Below are positions 1 to 9,133 of a stretch of DNA of 64,000 nucleotides, in pieces. Source of the DNA: Ichthyophis bannanicus (taxonomy: Eukaryota; Chordata; Amphibia; Gymnophiona; Ichthyophiidae); assembly GCA_033557465.1 (NCBI GenBank), contig CM066031.1:1227577312-1227641311 (forward strand). Direction: 5' to 3'. Under the pieces are notes generated by a model. The model made no database searches. It was given only the letters and a program-made list of their open reading frames with translations, and had not been told where the DNA came from. Numbering within the stretch: the first letter of the stretch is position 1; each line of letters opens with the position of its first letter. The translations under genes were made by a program, and so were the position numbers.

Positions 1-42
1 GATGTGAAGATGCAGACCATTATTGATCAGGGAGATATACAT

Positions 43-58
43 AAAACTGATAAGGAAG
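43..58. repeat. Target-site duplication, left copy
   Basis: AAAACTGATAAGGAAG at 43-58 is repeated exactly at 1331-1346, flanking the poly(A)-tailed L1-type insertion. Removing the insertion and one copy restores an uninterrupted PLE reading frame across the site, so this is the target duplication of a LINE-type integration. Confidence 0.9.
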
Positions 59-710
59 TTGGATATTGTTGGAACTACCTCATCAAATCCCCCCTCAGTA
101 GGGTTCACCCTCCGAGACCCTGAGGGGATATAGTATATCTGAGAAAGGTCAACAGGATCTGAAATAGCTAGCACTTCCTTAAGGTATTTATCAAAAAGAA
201 TTTTTGCCGAGAGGAGAGATGAAAAGGGAAAATTCAGAAAACGTAAATTATACATGCGGGCAGAATTCTCCAGGGCTTCCAATTTAGAGTGTAAAATCAG
301 GGAATCTTTGATCCCAACCACATTAATAGATTGCAGTGGAAGCACTTGGGATTCTAATTTGCTAACTTTCAAATCGGTTAAAGAAATTTTCTCATCAAGC
401 TGCTGTATAGACGTAACAGCCTGAAGAGAAAAAGTAGCAAGAGAATTCACAACCAAAGAAACCTTCGAATCAATAGTTTTTAAAGCTCCCCAAAGGTCCC
501 TGAGAGTGATCTCAGCATCTGAGGGCAGAACAGGGAGGTCAACGATACCTTCTGCAGCCGTCAAATTAACAGGTTTAGGAAACTCTACAAGTACCGAGTT
601 CCCTCGGTCTTGCTCCAAGGACCCCTTAGACTTTACCATACTCTCCGATCCAGGACAGATAGGGGGAGATCTCCCTCCGGGGCTCAACGAGGCACCCTTG
701 GGAGAGGACG
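59..710 (-). pseudogene. L1-type ORF1, N-terminal and RRM part (inverted segment)
   Basis: The minus strand is open for about 200 codons. A hydrophilic N-terminus is followed by a heptad-like coiled coil rich in Leu/Ile (about 310-460), then the RRM-like block 'NSARMYNLRFLNFPF' (about 225-270) and 'SQIYYIPSG' near 125. ORF1p of L1 elements is an RNA-binding trimeric chaperone. The segment ends at base 59 inside the gene; the remainder continues on the plus strand from 711. Confidence 0.75.
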
Positions 711-1082
711 ATATCCAACTTGACCGCTTTTTTAGAGGATTCCTTGGATATTATCTCTCAATGGTCCACATTACTGGTGACTTTCTCGTCTATTCTAACT
801 AAACAACGTATTTTTAAAGCTTTCTTTAAAGTGAAGGCTACTAAGTTTTCTGGACAGTTGATCAGAGTTTTTCCTGATGGTACTCGTAGCACCCAGTTGC
901 GAAGGCGACAGTTTTTGACTCTAAAACCGCGCGTCCTGGCACTTGGTGCTACGTTCTTCTTACGTTTCCCATGTAAATGTGTCATCAATTACAAGGGTAC
1001 TTCGTACATCTTTGTAGATGTTTCTCATCTTGAGAAATTCCTTTCTGACCGGCAGAGTGATCAGGGAGGGGGCTCTGTCTAG
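711..1082 (+). pseudogene. L1-type ORF1, C-terminal domain (sense segment)
   Basis: Codons from about 712 read through to a TAG at 1080-1082. The C-terminal domain has the features of vertebrate L1-like ORF1 proteins: basic 'RRRQFLTLKPRVLALGATF', then 'LRFPCKC' and a short C-terminal helix 'HLEKFLSDR'. No frameshift is seen in this part. Together with the inverted segment it gives a nearly complete ORF1, split only by the inversion. Confidence 0.75.
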
Positions 1083-1330
1083 TATTGTAGACCTCCGCGA
1101 TTGTGGCCTTTTTGGCTTGTTTTCTTATTCCCTTTGCTTTTTTGGATGGATATAGTCAAGCTTCCGTAATGTGGACTGCATAATTGTCTCTTGCTTATTC
1201 TTTTTCTAATGGACTTCGGTTCAGATTTGTTTGTTCTATTACTTCTGTGTGCCTATTGTGAGTGAACAATGTTTTTTCTTTGAACATTTTGGTTGTTGTA
1301 AATGACTAAACTCAAATTTAAAAAAAAAAA

Positions 1331-1346
1331 AAAACTGATAAGGAAG
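1331..1346. repeat. Target-site duplication, right copy
   Basis: Second exact copy of AAAACTGATAAGGAAG, immediately after the A-rich tail (1319-1334). The boundary between tail and duplication is ambiguous because both contain A's. Confidence 0.9.
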
Positions 1347-1744
1347 AATTTGATCAACAGATAGCCCAATTTCACCAGAGGTTTTACAAATGAAGTTGAA
1401 GAAATTTAGTATGATACACTGGATTATCAGCATGATCAAGTGTGCTCTTGGATATGTAAGAAGGAAGTACGCTTGAATCAAACCTAAAGTGGCGTTTGAA
1501 GGCATGGCTGAAGATTCATCAGAGGGGTCGGACCGAAATAATTTTTTAGGATTGAAATCCTGAGGCTACCATGGTTGTATGTGAAGTTGCGGGGGGTGGA
1601 GAGGGGGAGGGTCATGGAAGAGCATGGACCTGGGATTATCGGGGTAGATAATAGATGAGTCTGCTGTGAGCAGGGGATCAGAGCCCCTGGTGTTTAATTT
1701 ATCAGACTGCAGAGGTTTCACTGCTAAATAAGGGGTTATCTTTT

Positions 1745-3073
1745 GTGCCCTCATCGAAGACAAGTCTTTTTGATTTACATGTCAGCATTCAGTCATTTAT
1801 CTGTAAACTACGGATTGCATTACTTTTTTCAGATCAAAAGGAAGCACCACAGAAGGAGATGATGTTACCTTATAAATCTACATGGGTTCCTCCTGGTCTG
1901 TCTGACCCTGGTACACAGGCATTTGAACATTTAGTGATTCAGGAGCTGAATGTGATGACGCTCGAATCAGTGAAATATAATCTTACCCGGTTGGAATGGC
2001 ATGGGATTAAGTCACTTGCTACTGATTCATCAATAGTAGTGAAACTGGCAGACAAGGAAGTTGGAGTGGTGATTCTTAATTGGAAAGATTATGAGGAAGA
2101 AATAATGTCCCAACTACATAATTACCGCCCTCTACAAAGTGATCTTACGATGGAGATACAGGCTGAGATCTTTGCGGTGTTGGAGGAAGCTTTAGTAAAA
2201 GATCTAATCTCTGAGAAAGATTTTAAATTTTTGTTTGTATGGGATCCTGTGATCCCTAGTTTCTATGAGGTTCCCAAGTTTCTATGAGGCTCCCACCGGG
2301 ACGTCCAATAGTGATAAGGATTGGGTCTTGTTAGGAACCTTTGTCCCAATATTTGGATATTTTTTTGCAACCCTCGGTGAAGCAATCAGCATCTTTTATA
2401 TGTGATTCAGGGACTCTGATCAATAAGTTATCGATTCTAATGATACGGGATGGACCATGTTTTTGGTTACAATGGATTCATCAGCCTTAAATACCAATAT
2501 TCCCCAACAGCAAGTGATGGATATCTTTTTACATTACGTGTTTTTAACAGAGCTATCAAGAACACGATTGTCTTTTCTTCAACAATTACTTATGTTGATT
2601 CTACAGAGAAACTATTTTAAGTTCCAAGTTTTTTTTTCATCAAATACATGGAATAGCTATAGGGCCATGGTGGCACCCTCGGTGGCATGTCTATATGTTC
2701 GACAGTTTGAGGAACATATTTACTGTTCCCAGTTTTGGCAATGGATACTACTCTGGACTCGCTACATTGAAGATATCTTTTTTATATAGCAAGGGTGCGT
2801 TGACTGCTATTGGAATGTTTGAATTGGATCAATTTGATGGATACACACTTGCAATTCACTCCTTGCATATCAGATAAGGAAATTGATTTTTTGGATATTA
2901 AAATCAAAAGAAGTGAGGGACATTTTTTGACATCCATTTTTGGTAAAGGAACTGACAGCTTGTTGGATTTCTGGAGTTTTCATCCAAGACATATTAAAGA
3001 GAATATCCCAACCAGACAATTCTTATGGTTATGTCATTTGTGTTCCATACAAGAGTTTTTACAATGGTCCTGA
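1745..3073 (+). pseudogene. PLE reverse transcriptase pseudogene (palm/fingers)
   Basis: Open segments at 1745-2287, 2457-2789 and 2810-3073, in different frames, together cover a PLE-type RT. The N-terminal part has the conserved 'KLADK..GVVILN' and 'YEVPK' motifs, the middle has 'MDSSALNTNIP' (family: MDVxxLYTNIP), and the last has 'KEIDFLDIKI', matching the 'I.FLD..I' block of PLE RTs. The catalytic Asp pair is altered to Glu-Asp (RYIEDI), so activity is not expected even apart from the frameshifts. Frame breaks lie near 2287, 2790 and 2875. Confidence 0.72.
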
Positions 3074-3660
3074 TATATGACTCTGAGGTTTGAGGAGCAT
3101 TGGTATCCCTCTCATATGGTACGACGTGAAAAGAAATGGGCATATCATGTGGATCGGAATTTATTATTGGGAGAGAAGACACACATACAAGAGCACAAAT
3201 TAGTATGTGTTTTACCATACTCGGCATAATAATCGAATGTTAAGCACCTGATTTTGCAATATTGGGAAGTACTGAAGGTTTAAGGACCTCCTCATGTTTT
3301 GCTTTTTGACAAGGTAGGAATTTAAAAGATTTCATGATCCACTCCAACCGGGTTGTCCGTGAGCAAAGGTGCTTTGGGATATCGAGCGTGTGGTAAATGT
3401 GTGATATGTCCCCACACAATGGATTTGGATTGCTTTGTTCAACCACAGTTGGGTTTCAAGGAACAATCACCTGTACAAGTCAAGGTGTGATATATGCAAT
3501 TCTATGTTGTGGTAAGTAGATTTATAATGGTCAAACAACTCGACAATTTAAGAACCGCATTATTGAATACTTATCTGCCATTCATTGGGAGAATAAATCT
3601 GCTCTATTTGTTATACATTGGCAACAGATGTGTCATCAATTAATCAATCTGAAATACTTA

Positions 3661-3850
3661 GGGGTATGTTTACTAAACTGCGTTAGTGTGATTCGCGTTA
3701 GGAGCCGCGGTAGAGACAGAAATCCCAAATAAGGACATGGGCGGTACATCATTACCGATAACGCGCGTTACCAGGCGCCATAAATGAACGAGCGCTACAT
3801 GGCACGTTACTGCGCGTTAATCCTAAAAAGGCGCGCAGGCATACAAGCAC
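3661..3850. other. CpG-rich MITE-like fragment (unassigned)
   Basis: Base composition changes abruptly after the PLE. 'TGTTTACTAAACTGCG' at 3667-3682 resembles the ends of PIF/Harbinger-like MITEs, and the segment has alternating CG (ACGCGCGTTACC, GCGCGTTA, GGCGCGCAGG). I found no matching inverted terminus further right, so class and boundaries are uncertain. Confidence 0.3.
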
Positions 3851-3990
3851 AGCAACAGAGCTGTAGCACAATGGTTACAACACTGACTGATGGTATAGGG
3901 GTCATGGGTTCGATTCTCCAGTGGGCCTAATGTATAAGGCTGGCTGAGGCATCACCCTTTACATTTAAGTAGTGATTGTTGAGGCATTTG
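3851..3990 (+). mobile_element. tRNA-derived SINE head
   Basis: An RNA polymerase III promoter is visible: A box TAGCACAATGG at 3864-3874, matching TRGYNNARNNG at every position, and B box GTTCGATTC at 3908-3916, a perfect GTTCRANNC, 33 bases apart. No cloverleaf is evident for a functional tRNA and no CCA-adjacent acceptor stem pairs, so I call it a SINE rather than a tRNA gene. The 3' end is not defined. Confidence 0.6.
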
Positions 3991-5806
3991 ACTTGTATTT
4001 TAATTAGAGATGCCAGCAAACACACCCTCGCAGTGGCATAACCTAAGGTGCCGCATAAGGCATCCCATAACGCACTCCATAGGGCACATTATAAAGTGAA
4101 CTGTCCGCCAAGGCACCCTATAATGTCCCCTATAGGACACCTTATAAGGCTGTGAACAAAGCCCTGGCTGGCTGCAGAAGGACTGCATGTCACCACACAA
4201 ACTGTCTACTGTGGTTACCAGGATAGGGTTAACCCACCCGTACCCATGATGCACTGCACATGCAAATCAGCAGTCGAGAGATGGGCACAAAATTGGGTAT
4301 GCACCCCCACAGCACCTCGGCCTAGTAGGGGGAACAGACCGTGTGTGGTACTGCCACAGACAGTCACATTGTGCGGGTACTGTGCCCACCCTGAGGTTGA
4401 GGTGGGACGCCCAGCACCAGGTCCACAGCACCTTTCATGGCTGAAATACGCCATGCTGCAGGTTCCCATCAGTGTGTGATAGGTAGTTCCATTAGACACA
4501 CCTAGAAGACATCTGTGTCCTGCTGTATTTCTCGGTCATGTCTAATCCTTATGGGCGATGATGCACCCAGAATAGTGCATATCCTGTGTTGGTGCCATGG
4601 TTACCTGCTGTAGGTGAAGGGGGGGGGGGTGTATAGACCCATAGGCAGATTATGTACCACCACACAACCCACCCTCTGGGGCTCAGGGTGGGAAACAGGA
4701 TCACCTACCAATAGATCCACATTCTACCTCCCTGCAATGGTAGCAGTAGAGGGGACCATGAACCCCATTCCTGCTGGGGAACAGACAGAGCGGTACACAT
4801 CCATAACGCAATAGAAGACAGATGGCAGGCCTGGAAATGCTCAGCTGCCCCCCACCATTATCTGACATTCTCCAGCAGCAAGCCTCCAGCCGCTGCACTC
4901 TGCAAGGTGTTCCAGCAAGACACATACTAGCTGCAGACAGTCTGCCAGCTAGTCCATAGTGCATTGTCCTGGAGGAGATGCATGTACCCAGAACGGGGAT
5001 GTCAGCATACACACCAAGCAGATAAGTCAGTGATTGGGCCCCAAAAAAACCCCCATAAATATCACGAGAGAAATGCTATATAGCACTATGGGGGAACCTA
5101 GCCATGCCATGGTCACTGCTCAGTCAGGGTGAGAGTGACCTCCCAGCAGGACATGCTATGGCCACCCTGTCCATGCAGGTGGTGGCCAGGCACTACAATG
5201 TCCGAACCATTGCCCTATGCTGTGTGCAGATGCATCCAGGCCAGGCCACCCTATCCAGGCTATTCCCACGGTACCTTGCTCCTCATTATGCACATTGGCA
5301 GGCCAATACTGGCAACAGTGCTAGCAGTGTGGGCTGTGGAGGGTGTTGGCAGCCACCACACACTGGATAGACAGACACACACTCCCCACACCTATGCCAG
5401 CATTGTGCAACTATAGAGGTGTTGGGCAGCCCAGGCCACCACACCAGTCCTGGGCACAGTGCTGGCATGGCTATGGTATGCAATACTGTAGGAGTCACTC
5501 CCCAGGTTGGTAAACACTGTCAGACACAAGACCTGTAGCACACTCCACAGACATCAGAAAGGTTGCTATGATGCAGCTCACTCAGAAAATTGTACGTAAC
5601 TTAGGAATTGCTATCTGCCAGTAATCATAGCAACCTTTTGATAGATGTGTACCATATTCCCAGGTTTAGGGTGGCATTACTAAGGTATGCAAGTGCTAGT
5701 ATTGGGAGATGCACGCAGAGCCCAAAGTCCTGCCTCTCCAGGAGGCTTTGGATAATGGGGCCTGTGGGTGTGGGTGTGTCTGCCCCTGTTGGCTGCTGCT
5801 TTACAG
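3991..5806. other. Unassigned intergenic DNA
   Basis: No protein domain, RNA gene or terminal repeat was recognised. It is C/A-rich on the plus strand with local direct repeats of the type CCTATAATG/CCTTATAAGG (about 4085-4150), and has a G10 run near 4620. Short open frames (about 65-105 codons) on both strands show no domain or codon pattern. It may be the interior of an old non-autonomous DNA transposon; I see nothing that proves this. Confidence 0.3.
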
Positions 5807-5885
5807 CAGAGGTTCCCAACTCCAGTCCGGCGGTGCCAAACACTGTTCGGGTTTCCATGATGTCCCTCATGAATATGCATGAGAT
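5807..5885 (+). mobile_element. Half of a palindromic MITE (hAT-like)
   Basis: 'CAGAGGTTCCCAACTCCAG' at 5808-5826 followed by 'GAATATGCATGAGAT' at 5871-5885 resembles a widespread vertebrate MITE whose ends read CAGTGGTTCCCAA and whose centre has an ATGCAT palindrome. Only the left half is present; the L2 tail begins directly afterwards. This identification is from memory of the repeat type. Confidence 0.4.
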
Positions 5886-6185
5886 ACATTTATTTATTTA
5901 TTTTATTTATCTATTTCTTCTATACCGCCCCTTCCAGAGATCAGGGGCGGTTTACATGGAACAATTGTATACATTCGTATAACATTACATAGAACAAGAA
6001 CTTTTTAACTTTTTACATATAACTTTTTAACTTTTTACATAAAACAGAACAGTAAGTTGTTAAAACTATTTACAGGGTGTATGCTTTTGTATACTACTGG
6101 ATTTACAGGGGAATGTCAGCGAGCTGACATTGCTATTTATAGATGTTATTTACAAAAAGGTTAGGATATATGATTTAGTATTCAA

Positions 6186-6262
6186 GTGTGTGTGTGTGAG
6201 TGTGTGTGTATGTGTGTGTGGGTGTTGGGTGTGTGTGTGTGTGTGGGTGTGTGGGTGTGTGA
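6186..6262 (+). repeat. GT-rich microsatellite in the LINE 3' region
   Basis: Interrupted (GT)n, about 75 bp, with GTGTGA, GTAT and GGGTGT interruptions. It sits between the LINE tail and the stop codon of its ORF, so it probably lies in the LINE 3' UTR. Confidence 0.85.
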
Positions 6263-6485
6263 TGGAATTTATTTCCATTTTTTCGTGGGTTCTTTGGGGT
6301 GTCTTTGGGGGCTGTTTGAAGAAGGGGTTGTGTGTGTTAATTGTGTGTCTGCAGGTTTTTTTGTTTGTGTGCCTGTGGACGCTGTGTGGCTGGACTTGGA
6401 GGGTAGGGGATTCCGAAATGCTCAGAGAATAGGTATGTCTTGAGTTCTTTCCTGAATTGGGAGAGGTCTTTTATGATTCGGATGT

Positions 6486-9133
6486 CTATTGGGAGGTCAT
6501 TCCAGAGTGTGGGAGCGGTGAATGTGAAGGCTCTGGCACTGGTGGATTTTTAGTCCTCGTGAATGTTTTTGGCAGCTCTAGTGAGAGGGTTGCATTTAGT
6601 CTGCGGGCTCTTGAATCATTTGGGGCGTGGAGGAGTGTGGATAGATGGGAGGGGGCAATATCGTTTAGTAGTTTGAAGGTTGTTAGTAGTATTTTGTATT
6701 TGATTCGGTTATTTATGGGGAGCCAGTGTAGTTCTAGCAGTATAGGGGTTACATGGTCTGCTAGGTGGGCTTTAGTGACTACTTTTGCACAAATGTTTTG
6801 TGCTCTTTGTAATAGGTAGATATTCTTTTGTGGGAGGCCGGTTAGGAGACTATTACAATAGTCAAAGTGAGGGGTTATGAGTGCACTTACGACTGATCTA
6901 AAGTCTTGCGTGTCAAGAAGGAGCCTTAAGTGTTGAATAGTTTTAAGTTTGTAGAATATAGTTTTTACCGTCTGCTTTATGTGTGGTAGCATGGTGAGTG
7001 TGTGATCGATTATAACGCCTAGGTATTTTACCTCTGTTTTAACAGGTATCATTGTGTTATTGATGGAGATAGTTGTTGGGTAGGTATCTTCAGCCATAGG
7101 TGCTCTTGATACAAACATTGCCTCAGTTTTTTTGAGATTGATGCTGAGGAAGTTGGTTTCCATCCAGGATGAGGTTTCCGCCATGCATTCGGATAGAGTG
7201 TTATAATTAGGGTTTTTCGTGGTTATGGGGAGGGCGAGCATGATGTCGTCGGCGTAGATAAAATGACTGATTTTGTGTTTTTTAAATATTTTTGTGATGG
7301 GTTGTAGGTATAGGTTGAAAAGGAGAGCAGAAAGGGCTGATCCTTGGGGTATACCTTGTCCTTGGGGGAAGGTTTCTGATGATTCCTGGTTTAATTGAAC
7401 TCGCATTAGTCTGTGTGTGATGTAGGACTTGAACCAATTGAGGACAGTCCCGCCTATTCCTAGGTTTTCTAATCTGTTAATCAGTGTGAGGTGATTGATA
7501 TTGTCAAATGCGGCGGAAATGTCTATGAAAAGGAGTAGGAGGCCTTGAGTGTTATCGTCTGTGTGTCTTATGAGGAAGTCCATCAGAGTAATTAAGAGGG
7601 TTTCTACCCCATGGAAGGGGCGGAAACCAAATTGGTGGGAGTCAAGGGAGTTGTGCTCGTCTATATGTTCTTGCAGTTGAAGTTGAACAGTTTTTTCTAT
7701 TATTTTAGCCATGAATGGAATGCTGGCTATCGGTCTATATGAGATTGGGTCTTTCGGGTCGAGTTTATTGTTTTTTATTATTGGGCGGATTGTTGTGAGT
7801 TTTAGGGCATCAGGCATAATGCCTTGGGATAGGGATTGATTTACTATGTATTGAATGTTTCCAGCTAGTTCTTCCTTAGCACTTTTGATCCATGACACAG
7901 GGCATGGATCGAGTGGGGAGGCTGTGGTGTTGATAATTGTTATAATCCTGAGGAGGTGTTTTTGATCTATCGTGTGAAAGGTTGTCCAGTTGTTGTTAGT
8001 TTCGGTGTTTGTGTGGATTAGTGTTGGTGTAGTGTTAAGTTTGCATTTTAGTTTTTCTGCAAAGTGGGTTGCTAGGGTTTGGATACTTATTGCTGATTGT
8101 TTTGGTTCTGGATTTTTGACTTTTGTCAGTGTTTTTACAATTGCAAATAGTTCTCTCGGGCGATTGATAGCTAGGTTTATTACCTTGGAGTGGTAATCCT
8201 TTTTTGATTTGTTAATCGCATTCTTGTATTCGTTGAGTGTGTTTAAGTATTGGGATTTATTCTCAGCAGATTTAGTTTTCCTCCATTTCTTTTCTTGTTT
8301 TCTCAGTTGTTTTTTTAGGTTCACTAGGTCTTTCGTGAACCATTTTTCTGTCTTTTTTAGCTGTCTATGCGTGGGGTGTGTGGGGGCAGCTGCTTTTTGA
8401 ACTGTAAGGTTCCAGTGATTTACGGTGGAGTTGATGTCTGGGAGGTTTGTGTTGAGTATGGGTAGTACTTTGTCAAGGAAGGTATCTTTGTTGAAGTGTG
8501 CAAAGCGTGATATGTGAGGTGTGTGGTGCGTGAAGTTCTGCGTTGCTTGTACTGGGAGGTGGAGTGTAATGAGGTGATGGTCGGACCATGGTACTTCTGT
8601 TATTGTTGGAGGGGTGTATTGCTGGTGGTTTATAAAGGAGCTGGGGAGGAAGATGAGATCTAGAGTGTTACCTTTTATGTGGGTAGGTGCTTGTACTATC
8701 TGTGTATATCCCATTTGGAACATAGTGTCCATGAAGTTGTTTGATTGGGAATCATTCAGAGAAGGGAGGTTTAAGTCACCTAGGATTATGAGCGGTTTGC
8801 TTGGTGATGTTGTGCAAGCAAGTTCAAGGATGGGAGAGAGGTTTTTGTGATCAGCTGTAGGGGGTCTATATATGAGTGTGAGTGCAAGGGTTCTATTTTC
8901 TATGTTGATTATGTCCATTCCGTCTATATTATTTAAACTTGTTAAGGTGTATTGTAGGTCTTTTTTGGTGAGTATGAGAGTACCACCACCTCTCTTTGCA
9001 TCTCGATGACAGCTGAATATGTCATACTGATGTGTGGTTAGTTGGTTCAGTAGTACGGTGTCTGTGGGAGAGAGCCATGTTTCAGTGATGCATATGATTT
9101 CAGGTTTTTTTTCTTTTATCATGTCATTGATTA
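6486..9133 (-). CDS. L2-type LINE ORF2: APE endonuclease plus reverse transcriptase
   Basis: 878 codons remain open from the internal Met at 9122 to the stop at 6486, and the true N-terminus lies beyond the 9134-11966 insertion. The endonuclease domain shows 'CITETWLS', 'RGGGTLIL', 'LIYRPP', 'ILGDLNLPS' and 'WSDHHLI'; the RT shows 'ISYRPIASIP', 'FGFRPFHGVETLL', 'LLLLFIDISAAFDNI', 'IPQGSALSALLFNLY' and the catalytic 'YADDIML'. The C-terminal part has 'RLNWLPI'-type blocks (here 'LHWLPINNRIKYK') typical of the L2/CR1 group. The protein would nick target DNA and prime reverse transcription of its own RNA. All catalytic residues I can check are present; only the transposon insertion disables it. 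Confidence 0.9.
9131..9133. repeat. TTA target duplication (left)
   Basis: TTA immediately before the CACAGG terminus, duplicated at 11967-11969. The uninterrupted LINE frame gives the pre-insertion site GA-TTA-TTGG. Confidence 0.85.

Larger units (their letters stand above)
59..1330 (+). mobile_element. L1-type ORF1-only insertion with 5' inversion (twin priming)
   Basis: A 1.27-kb retroinsertion with a 16-bp target duplication and a 3' poly(A). The right part (about 711-1330) is sense: the ORF1 C-terminal domain, a short 3' UTR and the A tail. The left part (59-710) is the same gene in reverse orientation, covering the coiled-coil and RRM regions. The inverted piece ends at 59-66 with TTGGATAT, the reverse complement of ATATCCAA at 711-718 where the sense piece begins, so the breakpoint shares 8 bp. 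No ORF2 (EN/RT) is present between ORF1 and the poly(A), so this is a HAL1-like (ORF1-only) source or an internally deleted copy. L1/Tx1-type assignment rests on the ORF1 C-terminal sequence. Confidence 0.82.
1..3660 (+). mobile_element. Decayed Penelope-like element (PLE), interrupted by an L1-type insertion
   Basis: The flanks 1-58 and 1347-3660 read as one retroelement once the 59-1330 insertion is removed. Several frames carry PLE reverse transcriptase blocks: the 'VVKLADKEVGVVILN' block near 2036-2085, 'FYEVPKF' near 2262, 'LVTMDSSALNTNIPQ' near 2462, 'MVAPSVACLYVRQFEEHIY' near 2667, and the catalytic box near 2758 as 'RYIEDIFFI' where the family has RYIDDI. A Cys-rich stretch (CGKCVIC-like) near 3390-3420 precedes a decayed segment where a GIY-YIG endonuclease would lie in PLEs. 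Stops and frameshifts throughout make it an old, dead copy. The 3' edge near 3660 is inferred from loss of similarity. Confidence 0.75.

Noticed and set aside
506..802. 98-codon frame on the plus strand
   Set aside because: Antisense shadow of the inverted ORF1 segment, which is open on the minus strand with coiled-coil and RRM features.
3864..3916. tRNA gene
   Set aside because: Boxes fit but acceptor and anticodon stems do not pair convincingly; treated as SINE head.
7990..8850. Plus-strand frames of 60-80 codons
   Set aside because: Antisense to the intact LINE ORF; composition reflects the opposite strand.
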